Under the pieces are notes generated by a model that ran no database searches, had not been told where the DNA came from, and saw only the letters and a program-made list of their open reading frames with translations. This document shows, piece by piece, positions 54,808 through 64,000 of a stretch of DNA of 64,000 bases. A program made the translations under genes and the position numbers. Numbering within the stretch: the first letter of the stretch is position 1; the number at the start of each line of letters is the position of its first letter. This DNA is from Polytrichum commune (lineage: Eukaryota > Streptophyta > Polytrichopsida > Polytrichales > Polytrichaceae), in NCBI GenBank assembly GCA_950295325.1, contig OX485809.1, forward strand, positions 36,027,081 to 36,091,080, read 5' to 3'.

Positions 54808-56079
54808 GTTTGGGTCGGTCGACCCAAACCCAGCCTTACAGTGTGGGTGCTCTCTGTTGTGAGCCTGAACCCATCCTGCCTCAAGGTTTGGGTCGATCGA
54901 CCCAAACCCAGCCCTACAGTGTGTGTGCTCACTGATGTGAGCCTGAACCCATCCTGCCTCAAGGTTTGGGTCGATCGACCCAAACCCAGCCCTACAGTGT
55001 GTGTGCTCACTGATGTGAGCCTGAACCCATCCTGCCTCAAGGTTTGGGTCGATCGACCCAAACCCAGCCCTACAGTGTGGGTGCTCACTGTTGTGAGCCT
55101 GAACCCATCCTGCCTCAAGGTTTGGGTCGATCGACCCAAACCCAGCCCTACAGTGTGGGTGCTCACTGTTGTGAGCCTGAACCCATCCTGCCAAAAGGTT
55201 TGGGTCGGTCGACCCAAACCCAGCCCTACAGTGTGTGTGCTCACTGTTGTGAGCCTGAACCCATCCTGCCAAAAGGTTTGGGTCGGTCGACCCAAACCCA
55301 GCCCTACAGTGTGGGTGCTCACTGTTGTGAGCCTGAACCCATCCTGCCAAAAGGTTTGGGTCGGTCGACCCAAACCCAGCCCTACAGTGTGGGTGCTCAC
55401 TGTTGTGAGCCTGAACCCATCCTGCCAAAAGGTTTGGGTCGGTCGACCCAAACCCAGCCCTACAGTGTGGGTGCTCACTGTTGTGAGCCTGAACCCATCC
55501 TGCCAAAAGGTTTGGGTCGGTCGACCCAAACCCAGCCCTACAGTGTGGGTGCTCACTGTTGTGAGCCTGAACCCATCCTGCCAAAAGGTTTGGGTTGGTC
55601 GACCCAAACCCAACCCTACAGTGTGGGTGCTCACTGTTGTGAGCCTGAACCCATCCTGCCAAAAGGTTTGGGTCGGTCGACCCAAACCCAGCCCCAAAGT
55701 GTGGATGCTGTGTGTAGTGAGCCTGAACTCATCCTGCCTCGAGGTTTGGGTCGCTCGACCCAAACCCAGCCCTCTAAGTGTGGGTGTTGTCTTTAGTGAG
55801 CCTGAACCCATCCTGCCAGAAGGTTTGGGTCGATCGACCCAAACCCAGCCCCCTAAGTATGGGTGCTCATTATCGTGACCTTAAACCCATCCTGCCAAAA
55901 GGTTTGGGTCGCTCGACCCAAACCCAGCCCCCTAAGTATGGGTGCTCCTTGTCGTGACCTTAAAGTCATCCTCCCAAAAGGTTTGGGTCGCTCGACCCAA
56001 ACCCAGCGCCTAAGTGTGGGTGCTCTCTGTATTGAGCCTGAAACCTCCTCCCAAAAGGTTTGGGTCGCTCGACCCAAAC
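54808..56079. repeat. 78-bp tandem array of 17 palindromes in the leader region of the DUF7869-type gene
   Basis: Palindromes with arms GTTTGGGTCG and CGACCCAAAC start at 54808, 54886, 54964, 55042, 55120, 55198, 55276, 55354, 55432, 55510, 55588, 55666, 55744, 55823, 55902, 55981 and 56058. The step is exactly 78 bp for the first 13 copies, then 77-79. Centres are GT, AT or CT, and arm bases are almost invariant. Spacers read CCAGCCCTACAGTGTG, GTGCTCACTGTTGTGAGCC and TGAACCCATCCTGCC, and the right-hand copies are more diverged. Because 78 is a multiple of three, long repetitive open frames appear on both strands (up to 352 codons). They are not genes. Confidence 0.92.
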
Positions 56080-56292
56080 CCAGCCTCTAAGTGTGGATGG
56101 GATCTGGATGACAGTGTGGCCACTGGCCATCCAAAACCTTTACGAACCCAATGGCATATTAGTCATATGAACTTGTATGAGCACTGAGTATTTGCAATTT
56201 TGTTTATATATGATGGTTTTTGTGGTCTTCGATTTGAACCTACAATTTTTGTGATTTTTTGACAATGTTCAATGTTCATGTGTGTAGGCAGA

Positions 56293-59200
56293 ATGGATGG
56301 GTTTAGTGAAATTGGGGATTGGTCATCTGATGACATGGCCACTTGGCCATCTGCATCTGATGATGACTTAGACATTGTCGGGGAGGCTACTATGGCTGAC
56401 AGTGCGGATGAAGATCATTTGGATTTACCTTCGTCTTCCGTACTGCAGTGTCCCATTGTTGAATGTACGGGACTTTCAAGGGCTTCGTGGGTGAATTTGG
56501 AGGTGATACTTCTTAACGATAGTGGAGTTGTTGTGGCGGAGGGGATTTGCCGTAACACCCATCCGCAAGATTGCATTGATGAAAACCCGCTTGGCACCGA
56601 GGACGTTGGGGTTGTCATATTGGAGTCGGTCGTTCATTCCGAGGTGGATCCCACTCATAGGTTCTCCCTCCGCAGGTGGCCGTTGAGGAATGTCACAATT
56701 GATGGAGTTAGCTTGCGTGAACATGAGCAACGACACATGCAAATCGAAAAGGAGGTGCAAGCAAACATGCGGCCGCGCAAGGGTCAAAGAAAATACGATA
56801 CATTGGCACGTCCTGCTCCGTCTGCAACTGATTGTAAACGTCAAAGGTTGCTCGGGGAGGAGTCCATTAGAGAAGTTGCCACAAAGGATTGTTGTGTGCA
56901 TCGTTGTTGCCAATTGTTTCCAAGGGATAAATTGAAGGCCATCCGCGAAGAAATGTGGCTTGGAGATTTCCGTCTAAGATCCACAAGAAAACTTGATGTC
57001 CATAGGGCGATACATGTGAATGGGATGGGTCGCAAGGTCATCACCATTGAAAGCATGGACGTGTGTTGTAAGGCATGGTACACCATTCACGGTGTGTCGA
57101 AAGCGGACTTTTATCGACAAGCTGCTTATGCCAAGGAAGGCCGCCGGTCCCGTCACCATGGTAATGTGGGTTTAAAGAAGCCTAGGGAAGCAACAAGGCA
57201 AGCAACGGCCACTCTAGCAACCATCATTGTCCCCCTTGCCGATGCAATGCCGCACAAAACACGCACGCTCACAACCGGTGAAAAGGTTGTGGAGAAAGTT
57301 CTTCCCACAGGCACAAAATGGAAAGACATATTGTTGGACGTGAATGCAGTTGGCGAGAAGATTGGGTTGGAGCCAATTTCATTGTCAAAATTGAGTGCAA
57401 TTAAGAAACAAAACTTTAGCGAATACATTACAAAAAGACGAGGGGACAAATTTGCCAGGTGCTCTAATTGCGAGAAGTTGAAGCGCCTCCGGGATGCACA
57501 CACGATGGGTACCGAGTCATATGCAGCGCATCAATTGAACTATTTCAAGCACGTAAACATGCAAGAGGCACACCATAATGATTATTACACAAATAGAGCT
57601 TTGTCCATCTCCAGGCCCTTGGAGGTTCTTACGGTCATCCATGACAAAATGGACCATGCCAAAACAGCCTCTTCATGTTTTGCAAATCGAATCAAGGCCA
57701 CGGATGGGTTTTTTAAGTTGTCTGTATCGGTTACAGGTGAACTTCGAAACAATGTCATGACATATCTTAAATGTTGTGGTTTTTTATTCCGTGATGTACT
57801 TGAGAACATGGATTCACTCAAAATGGTTTAATTATATCTAATCACGTTGGGTTGGCATTGCAGGAATGATTGCACATGAACACGGTGATGTCAAGTTTGC
57901 TCATTATGTTCTTGATTTGTATCCAGCGGATTCAAACCACACAATAGGGTCATTTGCAAGGCTTTTACGTGATTTAGAGAAACCGCCAGCCTATTCTTCA
58001 GGATTGTTATTTGAAAACACGGGTTCAACACCTCTATATGAAGCGTTGTTGGATGGAAAAGATGTATGCTTTCATTCGTTGCCAGAGCCACCCAGTGATC
58101 CCGTGATTGCCAAAAAGTTGCCTCCCACTTTGCGTGTCCAATTGGACAATTGTGCCAAGGACAATAAAAGTAGATATGTTTTTGCATATTGGTCGTTGTT
58201 GGTTGCGAAAGGCATTTTCAAGGAGGTTTTTGTGTCCTTCCTATTGGTAGGCCACACGCACGATGATATTGATGCATCTTTTGGGCGGTGGAGCATGAAG
58301 TTGCGGGAGGAGGATTTCCCTACAATCCCGTTATTGATGAAGTTGTACATGGATTTGGATAACGTTCCGGTCATCCCCCATATGATTGAGGAGGTGCCAG
58401 ACTTCAAGGCATTTATAGAACCTTATATTCGAAGTGGAGCTCACCGATTGATCGGGCATACGAAGGCACAACAATTCCGCTTCTATATGCGTGACGATGG
58501 TGTCCCGGCCATGCAATACAAGTTGTTGTGCACGACACAAGACTGGAGCCCGCCGGAGGGTCTTCTTGTGTGGCGCGTGGATGCGGATGGAAAGACCATG
58601 TTACCGGATGGGGAACCTAGGCCTTGCAAGCCAATAGCCATGAAGAATTTGGAGGATATTTTGAAAGGTATATCAGGCTTCATACAATATTGGGAGAGTT
58701 TGAAAATAGCGGATGTTGGCGGATCATGTTGGCATCATTATGGGAGTTGGATACATTATTGGACACGTGTTCGTGCCGCCTTGGCAGACCTCCACCAAGA
58801 TAGCCCTCATACTTTGAGGCATGGATTTTGGCCACAAACACGAGTCGATGTACAAGCTTCGGAGCCTAGTCTTTTGGGAAATGGAGAGGTTCGAGAGGAG
58901 TTTGATGTGGACGACCATTACGTGGGGCCGGCTAGTAGTCGTCCCCCACCATCTTTCCGCATTGCAGTGGATTGTCATGAAGGTTATATGCTCATTTTAC
59001 GTCCTGGAGACGAGACATATGCAAAGCCAGTGTGGGTGGCAAGAACTTTGTCCAAACCCAATTTTGTAACTTCCAGCCCTCATTTTCGACAGATACAAGT
59101 GGAGTACTATCGACCGACAGCAAGGAATGAAGATGTGATTCGGCATTATACAGGCTGGGATACAAACCCTAACTTTCGGTGGAAGGTGGATTCTGAGCAC

Positions 59201-59350
59201 GGTCCATCTTGGGTAGATACAGATTCCATATTCATAGCATGGAAACCACGGAAAAACCATAGTGGATTAGTGTCCATCCCTCAAAAGTACATAACTTTTG
59301 CAAAAGACAACCTTGCTCGGATTGCACAAGAAGCAACCCACGTTGAATGA
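56293..59350 (+). CDS. DUF7869-type transposase-like protein, two exons, apparently intact
   Basis: Exon 1 56293-57736 and exon 2 57864-59350 join at ACAG/GTGAAC and TTGCAG/GAATG (phase 1), giving 976 codons. The junction reads SVSVTG then MIAHEHGDVKFAHY, and the frame beyond the donor has no such continuity. An acceptor-like GTGTGTAG at 56288 precedes the chosen ATG; an earlier in-frame ATG (56272) lies before it. Features: acidic N terminus, C/H-rich CVHRCCQLF (about 199-207), ARCSNCEKL (about 388), then the DUF7869 core with VQLDNCAKDNKSRYVFAYW (D576) and LLVGHTHDDIDASFGRWSM (GHTHDDID at 611-618). These D and H/D residues suggest an RNase H-like, DDE-type nuclease, typical of transposable elements in plants, fungi and animals. 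It diverges from the ParB-methyltransferase-like gene. No stops or frameshifts, so it may still be functional. Confidence 0.78.
57737..57863 (+). other. Intron of the DUF7869-type gene
   Basis: 127 bp from GTGAAC to TTGCAG. Reading on from exon 1 without splicing gives a TAA at 57829-57831, so the unspliced frame ends there. Splicing restores the family's continuous VTG-MIAHEHGD sequence. Confidence 0.75.
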
Positions 59351-59864
59351 GAAGTTGGTAGGATTGTGTTAGCATGATTATAGTTTAATACGTAATTATA
59401 GCAATATAAATTACACATATGTGTGCTCTTCAAAATTGGGGCAGAGTTTGGGTAGAACTTACGAATACTATATTGTTTGGAGTTGGATGAATATCCATTT
59501 ACTATATTTCAAAAAAAAATGAAGTTCATCTTATTATTATGTTTGGGACTATATTGTCGAATGAAGAAATATGCATTTATTACATGCACTTTGTATGTTG
59601 CAATGTCTATATTCTATTGTGCATGCTAATAATAGAAATCAGTTTATATGTTTTTTGGGTGAAACTTGTTTGGAGTGCTCTACCCAATGTGTTTTTGTTG
59701 ATGAAGTTGGTGTCGAGTGCTCTACCATATGTGCTTATGTCCGCACATCATAGATTTGGGATATTAGAACATATAATATAATTGAGATTGTTGACAATAT
59801 AGTTTCGGGCCTCTTCAAGTTCTTTGATCCATATATTAATTTGAGACTAGAGAAAGTCTCAATT
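59351..59864. other. 3-prime flank of the DUF7869-type gene
   Basis: AT-rich, no gene. GTGCTCTACCMWATGTG occurs twice about 50 bp apart (about 59675 and 59717). No palindrome of the 46-56 kb type is present here. No clear polyadenylation signal could be fixed. Confidence 0.45.
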
Positions 59865-60190
59865 TAACGAATATAGTGTTTAGGGTGTTTAGTGTTTGAT
59901 GCACTAAATATGAACGCATACACAAAATATCAATCACCTTTGAAAGTAAGTAACAATAAATGTAAACTCAAACACTATATATCAACTATGAAATATGTGG
60001 AAGTTACATGTTTGAATTTAGTGTCAATAAAGACATGAAAAAAAATTTAGCAATGATAAAAGGAGAATTTCAACATATCTTCTAGCAAATCTTCTAACAC
60101 TAAGTATCAAAGAATCAGAAATTAGTGTTGAGCAATGTAGGGTGGTAACAACATTGAGTATGATCAAACACTAAATATCCTATTTAGTGT
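59865..60190. repeat. Repeat copy 2 right of the DUF7869-type gene
   Basis: Direct copy of 54068-54415 (GTGTTTAGTGTTTGATGCAC, GAACGCATACAC, TAAATGTAAACTCAAACACT, GCAATGATAAAAGGAGAA). It extends at the right to AAACACTAAATATCCTATTT and AGTGTAGTG, which mirrors its left end, so the unit is probably a MITE. Confidence 0.65.
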
Positions 60191-60439
60191 AGTGCCTGTT
60201 TAACACACATTTGCCTTACCCTAAAGGGTAGCACAAGGGAACGTTATGGGAGCTCCGCAAGCCCAATGACCACTTAATTAGGCCAAATATTAGATGATCA
60301 GAGACTCCTCTTTATGAGCTGAAAAGCCATGAATTTTTTTTAAGTCTACTACAGGCTATGTTGGATGAAACTCAAAAGCCATGGACAAAGACTTTCTCCA
60401 CAAACACATTTTGGGGTAATAGCTGCCAAAACACACTAC

Positions 60440-60812
60440 TTAGACACTCCAACCTCTGTAATATTACGCTTGTGGTAACCAAAGTGCACGTGATATAAAG
60501 GATTTTTGTAATGTTAACATGGATGCGTGATATAAATAAATAAATAAATAGTGTAGCATGTGACATTATGGAATAAGACAAAGTCAACACTGCAATAATG
60601 ATAATAATTTTAATGATGACAACATGATGCGTGTGGACTTGCAGTTTGAGTTCTTTGGTGATTTACTTTAATGTCAAAACCCATGATATATGGGAGGGAA
60701 GCGTGACAACAAAAAATGAGATTTAAATTGAGAGTATCCCTTCTCTAGGGTTTCGGGATATAAGAGGAGGAGTGACATTAAGGAGGTTGGTTGTATGGAA
60801 TTTAGAGTGTAC
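60440..60812. mobile_element. 17804-type MITE, nearly complete
   Basis: GACACTCCAACCTCTGTAAT through GTAGCATGTGACATTATG, then TTGAGTTCTTTGGTG, to GGAATTTAGAGTGTACTG. It is shorter than the 17804 copy because of internal deletion, and contains an (AAAT)n tract at 60534-60550. Confidence 0.6.
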
Positions 60813-60874
60813 TGCCCTTACATTTTGGGGTCCACGTTTAGGTGTGTACAATATTATGAGCCCAGTTGCACTGA

Positions 60875-61085
60875 TTATCCCAATTAGTGCGTGTTACTAT
60901 TCGGAGGTATGGAGTCCTATAACTATTTAATGAGAATGTAATATTTTGCCAAGCAAAGTCGTTTATGTTCTATAATGTCTAAACGACTTATTAAACTTTT
61001 GTTAGTAAAAATTTGAACTCCTGAGTAAGATGTTATTGCACTGAATAGTTTTGAATAGTAACAATCACTAATTGGGATAAGCAGT
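60875..61085. mobile_element. Foldback MITE (CACTGATTATCC type)
   Basis: CACTGATTATCCCAATTAGT at the left is mirrored by CACTAATTGGGATAAGCAGTG at the right (split at 61065). Best preserved ends of this family in the window. Confidence 0.7.
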
Positions 61086-61284
61086 GTAGTGAACTCGTCA
61101 TTTAGCTCCTTCCCTGCCGGTAGCAAGAGCTTACTAACCAATAGAATTTGAACCATGACCATGTTTCTTGGGCAAATGCCCCTATTAGTCTTGAGCCCAC
61201 AAACTAAAAATTGAAGGAGAAAGTGAAGGGGAGGCCACATATGTTCGAAAATGCCGGTTTTGGAACGGATTTGGTAGGCCAAGG

Positions 61285-63031
61285 TGTGAGCCCAAAAGGG
61301 TGCCCACATTTAGTCTTAGACCCTTGAAACGTTAGTTGATGCACTTTGAAGTAGCATGTTACTTCACAAAAATATAAAAAGAGTGAAATGTTAGTCTTAG
61401 AAGTACCATGTTGTAAGAGGCTAGGATGTGAGTTGTTATTGTGTTTTTACCTTCGGAAGGATTTGAGTGAATGAGGATAGGTAAGGAGAACTTGGATTGA
61501 GTAGTTAGTGAGTAGGCTAGTACAAATGGATGGAGACAACCAAAGTGACTCAAGAGGCAAGTGCATTCGAATTGGGATGAATGGAGGATCACATGGAGCG
61601 CACAAGTGGACCACCTCATCATGGCCACTTAATGGGGAAGGCCCAAGGAAGAATGCAAGGTGGAGGATAAGCAAATTCTCAAAGCACCAATCAAATCACG
61701 AGTTAAGCATCGTGGTTTGAATTAAGTGGTGAGCGACGATTTGGGAAAGTAAGGGGAGAAAGTTATGGCGGCGGAAAGCGAAGGAGGCTAAGTTTGGGTT
61801 GAAGCATCCCAAGTTTGGTAAAGTGTGGTAGGTAGAAAGCCAAGGCTAGTTAAATGTTCGAATTAGGATCCTTGTTGATCATTTGAGGGAGGAAGGCTTA
61901 GAAGATAGGATTGGCGCCTACTAAGTAGGAGGAAATCTCAAGGGCTTATCGTGAGCCTTGAGGGTGCTCACCCCCTCAAGCTTACTATATAATCCCTCAT
62001 TCTTCCCTCACTCATCCTCTCTTTCCTTTGTGCTCCAAGGCACCCCACGAGTTATAAGTGTGGGTGTGGGAAGCCATATTGGAGCACATGTGTGTGCTTA
62101 GTTTTTAGTTTGAGAGCCAAGGCTTGTTAGCCTTGAAGAGGGCTTGACCTCTTGGTAGAATTAGTGTTGACGTGAAGGATTTTAAAGTTAATTCATGATT
62201 CCAATTTGTGGTACTTAAAGTTCATGTTTTGAATACACGTGGTTGCAAGTTCCATGTTTAAGAGTTGAGCACTTGATGTTGTGATGAGTGCAAAAATATA
62301 CTTGTGTGGATTAGTTAGTCTTAGTGAAGTTAGGAAATTCTCTCTCCCCCTCTCCTCTAGGATTTTAGGATTTTAGGATTAGAGAAGAATTGTGTGATTA
62401 GAAAGGGGTTGTTAGTAGAATTAGGGAAATTAGGTAGGAAGATTAGTTAAGGGCTTGAATAATTAGTGAGGTAGTTGGGGATTACAACTACAAAGTTGTG
62501 GGTTCATGAAGGAGCTGGGTTTGTTTAGTTAGAAAGTAAAGAGCTGGGTTTATGAAGGAGCTGGGTTTGTTTAGTTAGAAGCTAAGAAGCTGGGTTTATG
62601 AAGGAGCTGGGTTTATGAAGGAGCTAGGTTTATGTAATTAGAAAGTAAAGAGATGGGTTCATGAAGGAGCTTAGTAGATAGCCTACCTAATTAGCTCATA
62701 GACAAGTAGTTAGTTACATTATGCTAGTTAGTGTTATGTGTGGCTTTCACAAGTAAATGTATTTGAGATTGACTATAGAGAATAGTGTTTTTTTAACACT
62801 TGCATCCTCTCTTTAAAAATAAACCACGTGCACAACTTAATGGAGAATGTGGAGCACTCTCGCGATGGCAAGACAAAGGAAGCAAAGACCAAAGTTAAAT
62901 CCAAGACCACTTGAAGGGTGAACCTTGCACTATGGACTCATCCAAGTCCAAATCCAATACCGCGGAGGAATGTGAGCCCAAACCCACTACTCGGACTACG
63001 GACGCTTAAGGGTGGGGGGTTTGGCCTCACA
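61285..63031 (+). mobile_element. 5-prime LTR of an LTR retrotransposon
   Basis: Starts TGTGAGCCCAAAAGGGTGCC and ends TTTGGCCTCACA. It matches the two minus-orientation solo LTRs (2310-3854, 36739-37962) at both ends and at CTTAAGGGTGG, near 63004. The size is 1747 bp. CTATATAATCCC at 61985-61996 is the probable promoter TATA. 62500-62690 is a private minisatellite (GAGCTGGGTTTATGAAG units). The primer-binding site directly after it identifies it as the 5-prime LTR of an element that continues past the window. Confidence 0.85.
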
Positions 63032-63035
63032 TAAT

Positions 63036-63055
63036 TGGTGCGTCCGCCGGGAGCG
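63036..63055 (+). promoter_or_regulatory. Primer-binding site of the LTR retrotransposon
   Basis: TGGTGCGTCCGCCGGGAGCG begins 5 bp after the LTR end, the place and TGG start expected of a tRNA primer-binding site. The tRNA is not identified here. The same TGGTGCCG/GCCGGG-like style is common in plant Ty3/gypsy elements. Confidence 0.7.
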
Positions 63056-64000
63056 AAGCGGAAGGTAGTTACAAGACTTGGAGGCGACTAGGAGACTTGG
63101 AGGCAACTAGGAAAAATTGGAGACACAAACTTGAGAGAAGGGAAGGAGCACCCGAAACTCGGTAAGTATTCTCTCTTTGGGTTACATTTGAATTCATTGT
63201 ATTTCAACTATTCCTTGGAATGAATTGCATTGTCAATTACGCAAATTCATTTTTGAGGAAGGAGCGCGGCGAAGGTACGTCCTCAACCTTTTTGGGGATT
63301 TGCTAAGAACTTAAAAGGAACCTATAACCGAGTAGCTCATTAAAACATTAGAGGGTAAATTCACCTTAGGACATTGAACTTTGACACTCACCTCGGGGTG
63401 AGTCTCAAAGTTTTGGGAGTTGTCATTTCATGCTCTAGATTAAATTAATATTTCACAAAGTTTATGGTGTTGTTACATTGAGTCACGATTGAGGGGAGTG
63501 CTAACTCACAGGGGGATGCGATTGCTCAAGGTATGTTTATTTCTTCAAAGTGAACTCATTAACTAATTAAGGAATGCCTTTTGTACTCGTGATTGTTGTT
63601 ATCCGTTGTAGAGGGTAATTTCCGAATTGTGGATGGTGTGAGAAGTTGAAGGGTGAAGCCTCGACTTTTAACATAATCTACTCGGAAGGTCACCCCCTCA
63701 CAATCGGTATTGTGGTGAGTGTTAATTTGCGGGAAGGTGCGGAGGTGATGCTCCGACTTAACCAAAAAATTAACATGAACATGCCTATCCCCTATTGGGA
63801 TTCTTTCACCTAAGTGGGCTTGCAGGTTCTTTTCCTCACCTCCTAAAAAAATTATAACCACACCAAGACAAGTGAAAATATTAAGAGGAGAATTGCTAGG
63901 ATTATGTGTGGTCAAGTGAGGGTCGATCGATTCTTATGGAATGCAAGGTAGGACTCGCTCACAAAAACCAAGTTTGATAGTAGGACTAGAGAAATCTACT
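63056..64000 (+). mobile_element. Start of the internal region of the LTR retrotransposon (cut by the window edge)
   Basis: Leader-like sequence with GACTTGGAGGCRACTAGG repeats (63072-63115), followed by AT-rich DNA. No gag or pol motif is reached before the window ends. The minus-strand frame 63559-63915 has no recognisable domain. Confidence 0.55.

Noticed and set aside
54753-55878. Long overlapping open frames on both strands (up to 352 codons) with GLGRSTQT, WVDRPKPS and FGSTDPN repeats
   Set aside because: They are translations of a 78-bp tandem array whose period is a multiple of three; all frames are open equally, and the DNA palindrome, not a protein, is what is conserved.
50781-56079. 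CRISPR-like appearance: short palindromes at regular spacing
   Set aside because: The spacers are copies of one another and not unique, the host is a eukaryote with introns, and no cas-type gene is present.
43390-60190. An integrated giant virus or large viral fragment
   Set aside because: No viral hallmark genes (capsid, packaging ATPase, DNA polymerase) are visible, and the genes carry several spliceosomal introns.

Overview
The window looks like nuclear DNA of a land plant or close streptophyte relative. It has a TTTAGGG-type interstitial telomeric block (53203-53230), genes with spliceosomal introns (GT donors such as GTAAGC and GTGAGT, CAG/TAG acceptors), tRNA-derived SINE copies with a perfect B box, LTR retrotransposon pieces, LINE and pogo-type pseudogenes and many MITEs. 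The repeat content and the type of the two large genes suggest a bryophyte, lycophyte, fern or charophyte more than a flowering plant, but I cannot name the species. Gene density is very low and most of the window is layered mobile DNA.

Layout. 1-8.7 kb: a TIR element with a perfect 8-bp target duplication (217-778), a solo LTR with a perfect 5-bp duplication (2310-3854), and a 3.5-kb element with perfect 28-bp TIRs (3897-7397) filled with a palindromic 60-bp repeat. 8.7-28 kb: intergenic DNA with foldback MITEs, two opposed SINE copies (with one at 7.4 kb), a TA-flanked element (16204-16918), a fragmented repeat family and two short acidic reading frames of unknown function. 28.6-31.2 kb: a 2.57-kb TG...CA element with a 5-bp duplication. 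34.5-35.2 kb: a second element with an 8-bp duplication and a small reading frame. 36.2-42.8 kb: two degraded pogo/CENP-B-like transposase genes in opposite orientation, one split by a solo LTR, plus two opposed fragments of one LINE family.

43.7-59.4 kb is the distinctive part. On the minus strand lie an unknown gene (43793-44635), an FCP1/HAD-like phosphatase gene (44746-45558) and a 1380-codon three-exon gene (50616 to 46058). That gene combines a ParB/sulfiredoxin-like domain (DGQH motif), an amino-methyltransferase-like domain (FGGS motif) and an acidic, proline-rich tail. On the plus strand, diverging from it, is an apparently intact two-exon gene (56293-59350, 976 codons) of the DUF7869 transposase-like family. 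About 39 copies of one palindrome (arms GTTTGGGTCG and CGACCCAAAC around 2 variable bases) lie between 46.0 and 56.1 kb, and I saw none elsewhere in the window. They sit in the introns of the ParB-methyltransferase-like gene, form arrays in the leader intron of that gene and in the probable leader of the DUF7869 gene, and occur twice inside a coding exon.

My reading (inference) is that 46-59 kb is, or was, a mobile or selfish unit. A ParB-methyltransferase-like protein and a transposase-like protein would be expressed divergently, and the palindromes would be candidate recognition sites. The ParB-methyltransferase copy has four in-frame stop codons but no frameshift, so this copy appears recently inactivated. 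60-64 kb: more MITEs, then a 1747-bp LTR with a primer-binding site and the start of an LTR retrotransposon running off the right edge.
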